This document shows, in pieces, positions 56,601 to 64,000 of a stretch of 64,000 nt of DNA. The DNA is from Achromobacter spanius (GTDB lineage: Bacteria > Pseudomonadota > Gammaproteobacteria > Burkholderiales > Burkholderiaceae_B). Position 1 is the first letter of the stretch. The number at the start of each line of letters is the position of its first letter. The DNA lies in the NCBI RefSeq assembly GCF_029637605.1, contig NZ_CP121261.1, positions 5,084,001-5,148,000 on the forward strand, read 5' to 3'. The position numbers and the translations under genes are program-made. The notes below the pieces were generated by a model. The model worked only from the letters and a program-made list of their open reading frames with translations, was not told the DNA's origin and made no database searches.

Positions 56601-57116
56601 CAGCGACGCTTCGCTGGCGTGCGGAATGGACGACGACACGGCGGTGTGGTCATCACCCACCACCACCAGCACGCCGCCATTGCGCGAGGCACCCGCCGCG
56701 TTGCCGTGGTGCAGCGCGTCGCCCGCGCGGTCCACGCCCGGGCCTTTGCCGTACCACATGGCAAACACGCCATCGACGTTGCGGTCGGCGCGCACGCCGG
56801 CCTGCTGTGTGCCCATGACGGCGGTCGCCGCCATATCTTCATTGATGCCGGGCAGGAACGAGATCTGGCTGGCGTCCAGCGCCTTCTTCGCCTTCCACAT
56901 CGCCATGTCCACGCCACCCAATGGCGAACCGCGATAGCCCGACACAAAGCCCGCCGTGTTCAGCCCGCGTTCGCGGTCGACCCGCGCCTGCGTGAGCATG
57001 ATACGCACGAGTGCTTGCGTCCCCGTCAGGAAGATGCGGCCGGACTCCCGGGTGAGGTTGTCGGCAAGCTGGTAGTCAAGGTCCAACTGGGGATCGGGGG
57101 CGGGAGTGCCGTCCAT
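53610..57116 (-). CDS. Fused indolepyruvate:ferredoxin oxidoreductase
   Basis: A 1168-residue protein containing all catalytic parts. The pyrimidine domain with FVSGYRGSPLGG is N-terminal, the TPP domain (GEGTYYHSGY, KILFNDAVAMTGGQ) is central, a ferredoxin-like Cys cluster follows (CEGCGDCG, CNKDYSC, GFCP), then the gamma domain (GMGGTGVITIG). It oxidatively decarboxylates aryl pyruvates in amino acid catabolism. The frame is fused, as often in aerobic beta-proteobacteria. Divergent Lrp gene. Confidence 0.93.
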   Translation of the reverse strand: MDGTPAPDPQLDLDYQLADNLTRESGRIFLTGTQALVRIMLTQARVDRERGLNTAGFVSGYRGSPLGGVDMAMWKAKKALDASQISFLPGINEDMAATAVMGTQQAGVRADRNVDGVFAMWYGKGPGVDRAGDALHHGNAAGASRNGGVLVVVGDDHTAVSSSIPHASEASLIGWQMPIVHPTSIDEYETFALWGWALSRYAGTWVAFKAVSETIESGHSFTPAAVQHYDMPADPDMPPEALEYSARDFLSLAVETRMNLRMKAVAAFARRHSIDRLTCAAPRATVGIVTVGKAHLDTMEALSRLGVDTVTANAPVRIYKPGLTWPMDGERLLEFARGLSHILVVEEKGAVVESQIKDLLFNLPERPSVIGKKGFGGETLVPSAGQLRPSLLAQPLATWLTRTAGLPLAADLAAFECQSALSNDADGMRRRPYFCSGCPHSTSTKVPEGSQALSGVGCHYMAAWMDRDTGGLTQMGGEGVDWIGLSRYTKMPHIFQNMGEGTYYHSGYLAIRQAVAARANITYKILFNDAVAMTGGQPVDGPISVPQICQQLRGENVARIVVTSDEPEKYQGVDLGPNIKVHHRRELDAVQRELREIPGVTVLIHDQTCAAEKRRRRKKNQFPDPARRMLINSAVCEGCGDCGVQSNCLSVVPLETPYGRKRAIDQSSCNKDYSCAEGFCPSFVSVMGGKPRKSAAPKTDQERLQRLIEQLPQPATPSLDRPYRLLVAGMGGTGVITIGAIVSMAAHLEGLSAAVLDLTGLAQKGGTVVSHIRLAPAGAPAGPVRLDWQQADAAILCDPVASVAPDSLGALRRGHTQVTVNTYVAPVSEFTRNPDAAMRPEALLAKIRHAAGDANTAAIDAHEAALALFGDSILSNMFMLGYAWQRGGVPLSQAAINRAIELNGVAIAANRAAFDSGRLAAHQPDALESALRPRAQVVQLHVPETFDRAVARRIADLTAYQDARYARVYQEVIEAVAARERELARDTKTPRLAMAVARGLFKLMAYKDEYEVARLYTGDAFQAQLKGQFEGDYSLRFHMAPPIFARKDPRTGVPRKMTLGPRTMTALKLLTRMKGLRGTWFDPFGHTAERKMERALVTEYRQTIDQLLVGLSRDNIAQAATIAGLAETIRGYGHVKAASVEKYRTQLGRLMQSYTAPAPRDMPLRKTA

Positions 57117-57246
57117 AATGAATGCTCCTGGTATTTCGCACCATGATAGGTTCGCGGAGCATCCGATTTATTGCGTTTTTGGATCGTGCTATCCCTATAA
57201 TACGCAATGAACATTTCGTGTTCGACAAAAACCAGGAGACAAAGCG
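57117..57246 (+). promoter_or_regulatory. Divergent promoter region, oxidoreductase / Lrp regulator
   Basis: The Lrp side has a TATAAT at 57195-57200 with TTGCGT 19 bases upstream; the AT-rich region would also hold Lrp sites. CCAGGAGACAAAGCG precedes the Lrp ATG. Confidence 0.6.
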
Positions 57247-57696
57247 ATGGACAAGACCGATATCGGCATCCTCAAGGCCTTGCAGGAGGACGGCCGGGCT
57301 TCGGCGCAGCAGTTGTCCGACAAGGTAGGGCTATCGGCCGCACCGGTGTGGCGGCGGGTGAAGGCGATGGAAGCCAGCGGGGTCATCCAGGGCTATAGCG
57401 CCCAGGTGGACCGTAGCAAGGTGGGGCTGGGCTGCATGTTCGCGCAGATCAGCCTGGAGCGGCATTCCTCGAATACGGTCGAACACTTCGAGCGTTCGGT
57501 GCGCGACGCGCCCGAGATCCTGGAGTGCTATGCGGTGACCGGCGATTCCGACTTCCTGTTGAAGATCCTGGTGGAAAGCCCGGAAGCGTACGACCGTTTC
57601 CTGCACCGCTTCCTGTTCAACATGCCCGGCATTCGCCAGACGCGCACCATCGTGGCGCTGCGCGAGATCAAGCACGAACAGCGGCTGCCGCTGTAA
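57247..57696 (+). CDS. Lrp/AsnC-family regulator
   Basis: A 149-residue regulator. HTH at residues 1-50 (ILKALQEDGRASAQQLSDKVGLS, WRRVKAMEASGVI) and the ligand-binding RAM domain after. It lies divergent from the indolepyruvate oxidoreductase and probably controls it in response to an amino acid. Confidence 0.94.
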   Translation: MDKTDIGILKALQEDGRASAQQLSDKVGLSAAPVWRRVKAMEASGVIQGYSAQVDRSKVGLGCMFAQISLERHSSNTVEHFERSVRDAPEILECYAVTGDSDFLLKILVESPEAYDRFLHRFLFNMPGIRQTRTIVALREIKHEQRLPL

Positions 57697-57708
57697 CTGA
57701 TGGATGGT

Positions 57709-57728
57709 GCTCTCTATATATAGAGAGC
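57709..57728. other. Perfect 20-bp palindrome after the Lrp gene
   Basis: GCTCTCTATATATAGAGAGC, 12 bases past the stop of the Lrp-type gene. It can be a cruciform-type terminator, without T-run, or an operator. Confidence 0.6.
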
Positions 57729-57950
57729 GCCGGCGCGAGACATGGGCGCGGTGTCGCTTGAAACCAACGCATTCGTGCGCGTTCCACACCTAAAGCCGGC
57801 GCTTTCTGGCGTGCACTGTTGCGCAATTGCACACGGCGCGGATCGTCGTTGATTCTTCCCAGGCGGCTCATTAGAGTGCGTCATGTTTGCTGCGCGAAAG
57901 ACGTGCCGGTCTGATCGGTGCGCCGCGTCGACAGACGTGCTGAGGAAGTC

Positions 57951-58457
57951 ATGAGCAGTGTGTATTTGCGTTCGGCCAGCATCGCCTGCGCCGTTCTAGT
58001 CCTGGCCGGTTGCGCGGTCAGAAAGCCCGCCGCCATCACCGAAGGCCAGCCCGAGGCGCCGCCCAAGCCGGTGGCATGTGTGCCGGCCAAAGCGGGAGAT
58101 CCCATGATCGGAACCTGGCTGTCGAACACGCGGCCGCGCGACGTCAGCGGGGAACTGCAATCGCTGATCGTCTTGTCCGCCGATGGCACGATGGCCTATG
58201 AATCGTTGCTCAAGATCGGGCGCAAGGCGCGTCCGGCCTTGCGTGAGACCGGCTGCTGGGCCGTGGCAGACAACGTCTACACGATGCAGACGACCAAATC
58301 CGCCGGCGAGCCCGTGGATGCCAAGGACCCCATCTACGTGAGCCGCTACCGCGTCGAAAAGGTCGAACGCGCCAAGCTCACGCTGCGCGAGCTCAAGAGC
58401 GGCGGTCAATTGCTTACCGCGCGCCGCATGCCGCAGGGCTACCGCCTGCCTTACTGA
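57951..58457 (+). CDS. Hypothetical lipoprotein
   Basis: A 168-residue protein with lipobox LAGC (about residues 18-21). The mature part has GTWLSN, a repeated Ser/Gly-poor beta pattern and YRVEKVERAKLTL, like small lipocalin-type or META-like folds (uncertain). GAGGAAG precedes ATG 57951. No recognised family. Confidence 0.75.
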   Translation: MSSVYLRSASIACAVLVLAGCAVRKPAAITEGQPEAPPKPVACVPAKAGDPMIGTWLSNTRPRDVSGELQSLIVLSADGTMAYESLLKIGRKARPALRETGCWAVADNVYTMQTTKSAGEPVDAKDPIYVSRYRVEKVERAKLTLRELKSGGQLLTARRMPQGYRLPY

Positions 58458-58555
58458 CCGTTGCGCGGGGCGGACACTGTCTGTGTCCACCGCGCCAGGA
58501 TGGGCTGGCTGCGGTAAGGTGCGGGCTTCGACTTTTGCCTTGCCGCCGGTTTCCC

Positions 58556-59755
58556 ATGCCCGCCATGTCTTCTGAAGCACGCGCGATCGCGCTGCTTGCC
58601 CTGGCCGCTTTCGTCAGCGCCAGCGCCTTCCGTATCTGTGATCCCATGCTGCCGCAACTGGCGGCGGAATTCGGCACGTCCACCGGGCAGGCTGCTCGCG
58701 TGGTGACGGCGTTTGCCGTGGCGTATGGCGTGTTGCAGATGTTCTTCGGCCCGGTGGGCGACCGCTACGGCAAGTACCGCGTCGTCAGCGTGGCGACAGT
58801 GGCCTGCGCCTTGGGCAGTGCGGGCGCCGTCATGGCCGAATCCCTGGATATGTTGGTCTTGTGCCGCGCCGTGTCGGGCGCGGCGGGGGCGGGCATCGTC
58901 CCGCTGTCCATGGCCTGGATCGGCGACAACGTGCCCTATGAGCGCCGGCAGGCAACGCTGGCGCGCTTTCTGACCGGCACCATCCTCGGCATGTCGGCCG
59001 GCCAATTGGCCGGCGGCCTGTTCGCCGATACGGTGGGCTGGCGCTGGGCCTTCGCCTCGCTGGTGGCCGGTTACCTGATTGTCGGCGTCTTGCTGCACCT
59101 GGAAGTGCGCCGCCAACGCGCGGCGGGCTTTGCGCAGGTGGACCCCAACGCCGTCCGCCAGGGCTTTGTGGGGCAGGCGCGGCTGGTGTTGGGCACCCCG
59201 TGGGCGCGTATCGTGTTGGCGACTGTCTTCATCGAAGGCCTGCTGGTCTTCGGCGCCTTGGCGTTTGCGCCGTCCTACCTGCACGAGCGCTTCGATATTT
59301 CGCTGACGGCCGCGGGCGCCTTGGTGGCGGTCTACGCGGTGGGTGGGCTGATCTACACGGTGGTGGCCGGCCGCATTCTCAAGCGCCTGGGCGAACGTGG
59401 CTTGGCGGTGGCGGGCGGCCTGGTGCTGGGCGTGGCCTTCCTGTCGTATCTGCTGGGGCCGGTCTGGATGTGGAGCCTGCTGGCCAGCGTGCTGGCCGGC
59501 TTTGGCTATTACCTGCTGCACGCCACCCTGCAAACCAACGCCACGCAGATGGTGCCGTCAGCGCGCGGCACCGCCGTGGCCTGGTTTGCATCCTGCCTGT
59601 TCATGGGCCAGGCTGCCGGCGTGGCGCTGGCGGGCGCGGTAGTAGACGAGATAGGCGCCGCGGCCCTGTTCGGCGGCTCCGCCATCCTGCTCCCCCTGCT
59701 AGGCGCCTTCTTCGCCCGCGCCCTAAAAGCCCGCCCCAAACCCGCCACCCCGTAG
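58556..59755 (+). CDS. MFS transporter, drug-resistance type
   Basis: A 399-residue 12-helix transporter. The loop motif GPVGDRYGKYRV lies between helices 2 and 3, and the second half has GRILKRLGERG. It is an efflux or uptake carrier of unknown substrate. The stop TAG at 59753 lies in a dispersed repeat element (GTAGGATGGG). ATG 58556 or 58565 may start translation. Confidence 0.9.
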   Translation: MPAMSSEARAIALLALAAFVSASAFRICDPMLPQLAAEFGTSTGQAARVVTAFAVAYGVLQMFFGPVGDRYGKYRVVSVATVACALGSAGAVMAESLDMLVLCRAVSGAAGAGIVPLSMAWIGDNVPYERRQATLARFLTGTILGMSAGQLAGGLFADTVGWRWAFASLVAGYLIVGVLLHLEVRRQRAAGFAQVDPNAVRQGFVGQARLVLGTPWARIVLATVFIEGLLVFGALAFAPSYLHERFDISLTAAGALVAVYAVGGLIYTVVAGRILKRLGERGLAVAGGLVLGVAFLSYLLGPVWMWSLLASVLAGFGYYLLHATLQTNATQMVPSARGTAVAWFASCLFMGQAAGVALAGAVVDEIGAAALFGGSAILLPLLGAFFARALKARPKPATP

Positions 59756-59814
59756 GATGGGTGAAGCGCGAGACCGCCCCAAAAAGAACACTAGTGTCGA
59801 TCGCGCGCAACCCA
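59752..59814. repeat. Dispersed repeat element at the MFS stop codon
   Basis: GTAGGATGGGTGAAGCGCG (59752-59770) and the inverted end CGCGCGCAACCCAT (to 59814). TAG at 59753-59755 is the MFS stop codon. Confidence 0.75.
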
Positions 59815-59911
59815 TGCGGCTGTACATAGAACACTAGTGTCGATCGCGCAACCCATGCGGCTGCACATAGAACACTAATGCACATCGCGCGCAACCCATG
59901 CGGCTCCGCAA
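59785..59911. repeat. 41-43 bp tandem repeat, three units
   Basis: Units starting AGAACACTA at 59785, 59828 and 59869 with periods of 43, 41 and 43 bases; a degenerate fourth begins at 59912. Each unit contains AACCCATGCGGCT. It extends the right end of the dispersed element and is not a CRISPR array since there is no conserved spacer pattern. Confidence 0.85.
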
Positions 59912-59936
59912 AGAACACCACCGCAGATCCCGCGCA

Positions 59937-59976
59937 GCCCTTGGTGGGGCCTCAAAAAACCAGCACCACCAAGGGC
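59937..59976 (-). terminator. Hairpin downstream of gltX
   Basis: Inverted repeat GCCCTTGGTGG / CCACCAAGGGC with a loop of about 18 bases, ten bases past the gltX stop on the minus strand. No clear T-run. Confidence 0.6.
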
Positions 59977-59985
59977 CCCCCAACC

Positions 59986-61392
59986 TTAAATCCCCCCCAA
60001 CCGTCCCAGCACCGTTTCCTTACCCAACAACGCCAGCACCGCATCAACCGCCGGCGTTTGCGTCTGACCCGTCACCGCCACGCGCAGCGGAATCGCCAGT
60101 TGCGGCATCTTCAAACCTCGATCAGCCAGCACGGCCTTGATCAGTGCCGACAGCGCTTCACGAGTCCAGTCGATATCCTTGGCCCGCAACGCGAAGTCGG
60201 CCAGCGCCTCGCGCGCGGCCGGCGTCAGGTGCTGTTCGACCAGTTCCGGTGCGGCGGGCGTGAACGGCGCGCAGAACAGCATGGCGCCGTCGGCCAGTTG
60301 CTCCAGCGTTTCCGCACGGTCTTTCAACAGGCCCATCACGCCCGGAAGATCAATCTTTTCCGGATGGCCGCCACGGTTCGCCACGCGCGGTGCTACGCGC
60401 TCGGCCAGTTCCGCGTTGTCCATCTGCTTGATGTAGTGGGCGTTGACCCAGTTCAGCTTCTTCGGATCCCATTGCGACGCGGACTTCGACAAATGCTTGG
60501 TGTCGAACCACGACACCAATTGTTCGCGCGAGAAAAGCTCGTCGTCGCCGTGGCTCCAGCCCAGACGGGCCAGGTAGTTGATCATGGCCTCGGGCAGATA
60601 GCCCTCGTTGTCATACTCCATGACGTTGACCGCGCCGTGGCGCTTGGACAGCTTTTCGCCATCCGGGCCCAGGATCATCGGCACGTGGCCGTATTCGGGC
60701 AGCGTCGCGCCCAGCGCGCGCAGGATGTTGATCTGGCGAGGCGTGTTGTTGACGTGGTCATCGCCGCGCAGCACATGGGTGATGCCCATGTCCCAGTCGT
60801 CGACCACGACGCAGAAGTTGTAGGTGGGCGTGCCGTCGGGGCGCGCGATGATCAGGTCGTCCAGTTCGGTGTTGTCGAAGCTGATCGTGCCCTTGACCAT
60901 GTCGTTCCAGGACGTGGCGCCTTCCTGGGGATTCTTGAAGCGCACCACCGGCTTGCGGCCTTCGGGAACGGCGGGCAGCGTCTTGCCCGGTTCCGGGCGC
61001 CAGGTGCCGTCATAGCGCGGCTTGTCGCCGCGCGCGCGGGCGGCTTCCCGCATGGCTTCCACTTCTTCGGGCGAGCTGTAGCAATGGTAGGCAGTGCCGG
61101 CGGCCAGCATCTGCGCCACCACCTCGCGGTAGCGATCCATGCGCTGCATTTGGTAGAAGGGGCCTTCGTCGGGCTGCATGCCCAGCCATTCCATGCTGTC
61201 CAGAATGGCCTGCACGGCTTCCGGCGTGGAGCGCTCGACGTCCGTGTCTTCAATGCGCAGCACGAACGTGCCTTGGTGATGGCGTGCGAACGCCCAGGAA
61301 AACAGCGCGGTGCGCGCGCCGCCCAGGTGCAAAAAGCCCGTGGGCGAAGGCGCGAAGCGGGTACGGATGGGGGAAGTGGCGTTGGAAGTCAT
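59986..61392 (-). CDS. gltX: Glutamyl-tRNA synthetase
   Basis: A 468-residue class I synthetase. HIGH-like motif in [20 protein letters not shown] and the KMSKS-like EKLSKRHG, plus [10 protein letters not shown]. It charges tRNA-Glu. ATG 61392 is the family start; an upstream extension in the same frame is spurious. Divergent from the acetyltransferase gene. Confidence 0.97.
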   Translation of the reverse strand: MTSNATSPIRTRFAPSPTGFLHLGGARTALFSWAFARHHQGTFVLRIEDTDVERSTPEAVQAILDSMEWLGMQPDEGPFYQMQRMDRYREVVAQMLAAGTAYHCYSSPEEVEAMREAARARGDKPRYDGTWRPEPGKTLPAVPEGRKPVVRFKNPQEGATSWNDMVKGTISFDNTELDDLIIARPDGTPTYNFCVVVDDWDMGITHVLRGDDHVNNTPRQINILRALGATLPEYGHVPMILGPDGEKLSKRHGAVNVMEYDNEGYLPEAMINYLARLGWSHGDDELFSREQLVSWFDTKHLSKSASQWDPKKLNWVNAHYIKQMDNAELAERVAPRVANRGGHPEKIDLPGVMGLLKDRAETLEQLADGAMLFCAPFTPAAPELVEQHLTPAAREALADFALRAKDIDWTREALSALIKAVLADRGLKMPQLAIPLRVAVTGQTQTPAVDAVLALLGKETVLGRLGGI

Positions 61393-61511
61393 AGGGGGCA
61401 ATGATAGCGGCTGCGGCGCCACAAAGCGGCGTCGGACACGGTCCACGTCAAGCGGACGGCGGGCTGGTCTTGTTACGATGAACGGTATTTTAGATTAGGG
61501 CGACCCTCCCT

Positions 61512-63953
61512 ATGTTGCGTCACGCGCTTGCCCCGATGTTCGAACCCAGTTCGCTGGTGATCGTTGCCGACCGGCCCTTGCCGGCGGCGGGCTCGCTGTC
61601 GCCCGCGCTCAAGGCAAAGACCACGGTGGTGGATTGCGAACCGGGCGCGGCGCCCGACCTGCCCGTGGCACTGGAAGGCCTGGCGGCGGGCGCGCGGCCC
61701 GATCTGGCCCTGGTTTGCGTGTCGCCGGCCGTGCTGCCCGAAACGCTGCGCCGCCTGTCCGCCTTGGCGCCGCGTTCGGTGATTCTGCTGCCGCACCCAT
61801 TGCCGGATCCATATCCGCGTGGCACCTGGGCCTTGTGCCGGGCATGGGCGGAAGAAAACCGTTGCGAACTGCTGGGCCCGCGTTCCTTTGGCGCGCAGCG
61901 ACCGCACGCGGGCCTGAACTTCAGTCAGCACCCGGTGCTGGCGCGCGCCGGGCGCGTGGCGCTGGTGGCGCAGTCGCGCTCCATCATGGCCGCCGTCATG
62001 GACTGGGCCGAAGACGTGCACATCGGCTTTTCCACGGCGGTGTCGCTGGGCGACGAGGCGGTGGTGGGGCTGTCGAAGGTGCTGGATTACCTGGCCAGCG
62101 ACCCCCGCACTGACAGCATCGTGCTGTACCTGGAAGACGTGGGCCCGGCCCGCGAGTTCATGAGCGCCTTGCGCGCGGCGGCCAGCGTGAAGCCGGTCAT
62201 CGTGCTCAAGGCCGGCCGGTCCGACGCCGACAGCGCCGACGCCATTTTCGACGCCGCCTTGCGCCGCGCGGGCGCCGTGCGCGTGCGCTACTTCGTGCAA
62301 CTGTTCTCGGCCGTGAAGGTGCTGGGCTATACGCGCCGCCCCAAGGGCCGGCGCGTGGCGCTGATTTCCAACGGCAACGGGCCTCCGCAATTGGCGATGG
62401 ACTTGATTGGCCCCGACGCCGCCGTGCTGCGCGCCGACCTTGCTCCCGCCACCCGCCGCGCGCTGGAGGCCATGCTGGAGCCGGACGCGGCCTGTCAGAA
62501 CCCGGTCATCACCTACACGCCGCTGACGCCGGAGCGCATACGCGCCATTCTGGAAACGGTGCTGGACGACACGGGTGTGGACGGCGTGCTGGTGCTGCTG
62601 GCGCCCGATGCGCTGGCCGACATGCCGGCCGTTGCCCGCGAGCTGGCGCAGATTGCGCCCACGGCCAAGAAGCCGGTCGTCAGTTGTTTCATGGGTGACG
62701 CCGGCATGCGGCCCTTGCGGCGCATGCTGGACGACGCGGGCACGCCCGCCTTCCGCACCCCGGAATCGGCCGCCGATGCGTTTGGGGTGCTGGCCTCTCA
62801 CCACTACAACCAGCAACTGCTGCTGCAGACGCAACCGCAGGAACCTCCCAGCCATGTGCCGGACCTGACCGCCGCGCGCGAGCTCATCGCACGCGTGCGT
62901 GCCGATTGTCGGCGCGAGCTGAACACGTCCGAAATCCGCACGCTGCTGGGCCTGTTCTATGTGCCGCTGCGCGACATGCCCATCGACGTGGCGTCGGCGG
63001 AACCCGAGTCCCGTCCGATGGCCATCCAGGTGTGGCGCGACCCCCAATTCGGCCCGGTCATCCGCTTTGGCGCGGGCGGCCCCGACGCGGTGCTGTCCGT
63101 GTCCGACCGTGGCATGGACCTGCCGCCGCTCAACGGCTTTCTGGCCCGCCAACTGATTGAACGCAGCCGGCTGTGGCGCCGCGTGCTGGCGCCGCGCGTC
63201 GGCCACATGGCGGCGGAAGCCTTGCAGCAGGCGGTGGTGCTGGTGTCTGAACTGGTGTCGGAACTGCCCGACATTGAATCGCTGGATATCGATCCGCTCT
63301 ACGCTGGCGAAACGCATCTGCGCGCGGGTGGGCTGCGCATGACGCTGACCGATACGCCCGGCTGCGAAACGCCGCAGACCTCGGGCTACCCGCACATGGC
63401 GATCCACCCGTACCCGACGCGGCTGGTGCATGTGCGCCGCTTCAACGACGGCATTCCCTGGGTGCTGCGCCCGATTCGTCCGGAAGACGGGGGCGCGCTG
63501 CAGGAATTCATTCGCGGGCTGTCGGAGCGGTCGCGCTACATGCGCTTCGTGTCGATGATGCGCGAACTGACTCCGCGCATGGTGTCGCGCTACACGCAGG
63601 TGGACTATCACCGCGAACTGGCGCTGGTAGCGGCCACGCAGGTGCCCAACCCGGCCAACCGGGGGCATCCGCGCGAGGTGATCGTGGGCTTTGCCCACTA
63701 CCTGCGCAATCCGGATGGGCGCGGCGCGGAGTACGCGCTGGTGATCGGCGACGACTGGCAGCGACGCGGCCTGGGCCGTCAGTTGATGACGGCGCTGATC
63801 GACGCCGCGCGCGAGCAGGGGCTGGAATACATCGATGGCCTGGTGCTGTCGACCAACCGGCCCATGCTGGCGCTGATGACGAGCCTGGGCTTCACGAATG
63901 ACGCGGATCCGGAAGACCCGACGATGCGTCGCGTCTGGCTGAACCTGGCCTGA
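61512..63953 (+). CDS. PatZ-like protein acetyltransferase (ADP-forming CoA ligase-like plus GNAT)
   Basis: An 813-residue protein. The N-terminal two thirds resemble NDP-forming acyl-CoA synthetases (GRVALVAQSRSIMAAV, GFSTAVSLGDEAVVGLSKVLDYL). The phospho-His motif SHTGA is absent; KAGRSDADSAD stands there. The C-terminal 170 residues are a GNAT domain (EVIVGFAHYL, WQRRGLGRQLMTALI). This fits the PatZ/Pat class that acetylates lysines of metabolic enzymes with an inactive ligase domain. Confidence 0.88.
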   Translation: MLRHALAPMFEPSSLVIVADRPLPAAGSLSPALKAKTTVVDCEPGAAPDLPVALEGLAAGARPDLALVCVSPAVLPETLRRLSALAPRSVILLPHPLPDPYPRGTWALCRAWAEENRCELLGPRSFGAQRPHAGLNFSQHPVLARAGRVALVAQSRSIMAAVMDWAEDVHIGFSTAVSLGDEAVVGLSKVLDYLASDPRTDSIVLYLEDVGPAREFMSALRAAASVKPVIVLKAGRSDADSADAIFDAALRRAGAVRVRYFVQLFSAVKVLGYTRRPKGRRVALISNGNGPPQLAMDLIGPDAAVLRADLAPATRRALEAMLEPDAACQNPVITYTPLTPERIRAILETVLDDTGVDGVLVLLAPDALADMPAVARELAQIAPTAKKPVVSCFMGDAGMRPLRRMLDDAGTPAFRTPESAADAFGVLASHHYNQQLLLQTQPQEPPSHVPDLTAARELIARVRADCRRELNTSEIRTLLGLFYVPLRDMPIDVASAEPESRPMAIQVWRDPQFGPVIRFGAGGPDAVLSVSDRGMDLPPLNGFLARQLIERSRLWRRVLAPRVGHMAAEALQQAVVLVSELVSELPDIESLDIDPLYAGETHLRAGGLRMTLTDTPGCETPQTSGYPHMAIHPYPTRLVHVRRFNDGIPWVLRPIRPEDGGALQEFIRGLSERSRYMRFVSMMRELTPRMVSRYTQVDYHRELALVAATQVPNPANRGHPREVIVGFAHYLRNPDGRGAEYALVIGDDWQRRGLGRQLMTALIDAAREQGLEYIDGLVLSTNRPMLALMTSLGFTNDADPEDPTMRRVWLNLA

Positions 63954-63976
63954 GGCTATGACGGCCAAGGCGCGCG

Positions 63977-63998
63977 GCCGGCCCCGTGACGGGCCGGC
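63977..63998 (+). terminator. Hairpin after the acetyltransferase gene
   Basis: Perfect 8-bp inverted repeat GCCGGCCC / GGGCCGGC with a six-base loop; the window ends directly after, so the T-run cannot be seen. Confidence 0.6.
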
Positions 63999-64000
63999 GC

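Noticed and set aside
53553..57146. Open frame of 1197 codons on the plus strand
   Set aside because: It is antisense to the well-supported indolepyruvate oxidoreductase; composition is the His/Arg/Gln-rich shadow typical of GC-rich genes and no family motif is seen.
59785..59911. Possible CRISPR array
   Set aside because: The whole 41-43 bp unit is repeated, with no unique spacers and no cas genes nearby.
61473..63968. Open frame of 831 codons on the minus strand
   Set aside because: Antisense shadow of the PatZ-like gene; no recognised motif.

Overview
The window is high-GC DNA, densely coded on both strands, from a beta-proteobacterium of the order Burkholderiales. An Achromobacter/Bordetella-type member of the Alcaligenaceae is the best guess. 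This rests on a Lys/Ala-repeat histone H1-like protein, a Gram-negative dlt (dra-type) D-alanylation operon, the rubredoxin-yqgE-ruvX-pyr block and the general style of the proteins. No 16S rRNA or other decisive marker is present, so the genus is inference. I recognised no tRNA, rRNA, insertion sequence, phage gene or CRISPR array.

Layout. 1-2.9 kb: end of a ring-hydroxylating dioxygenase operon (5'-truncated alpha subunit, beta subunit, an isochorismatase-fold protein lacking its usual catalytic residues, an SDR dehydrogenase). 3-9 kb: FapA-like protein, lytic transglycosylase, hemL, thiE, a divergent thiD, rubredoxin. 9.1-13.3 kb: yqgE, ruvX, an aspartate carbamoyltransferase homologue and a dihydroorotase homologue that have both lost active-site motifs, and plsC. 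13.3-19.4 kb: a LysR regulator divergent from an RraA-type aldolase, an aminotransferase and a polar amino acid ABC transporter. 19.6-24.2 kb: apaH, lptG, mtgA, aroE and a TonB-like protein, all on the minus strand.

24.3-31.6 kb (minus strand) is the most unusual block: response regulator, a histidine kinase fused at its C-terminus to a complete periplasmic binding protein, a stand-alone paralogue of that binding protein, a double-domain permease and an ATPase. It resembles PgtABC-type or HptRSA-type sensing of phosphorylated metabolites, but here sensing and transport lie together and kinase and binding protein form one reading frame. A 7-bp direct repeat with 11-bp period sits between the kinase and the transporter genes.

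31.8-42.1 kb: RNase II-like exonuclease, YqiA-like esterase, mpl, a TlpA-like thioredoxin, aroQ, accB, accC, prmA, a DUF3426 protein and a PfkB-family sugar kinase. 42.3-47.3 kb: glycine-zipper lipoprotein, then a five-gene dlt-like operon (carrier protein, DltD, a 50-residue DltX-like peptide, DltB, DltA). 47.3-57.7 kb: YggT, the histone-like protein, nrdB and nrdA with two NrdR-box-like sites upstream, and a fused indolepyruvate:ferredoxin oxidoreductase divergent from an Lrp regulator. 58-64 kb: lipoprotein, MFS transporter, gltX and a PatZ-like GNAT protein.

Two themes cross the window. First, short dispersed elements with imperfect inverted ends (GTAGGATGGGTGAAG ... AACCCATC) lie at gene 3' ends, and in two cases supply the stop codon. 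Second, several proteins carry in-frame tandem repeats (FapA, both pyr homologues, the DUF3426 protein, the histone-like protein).
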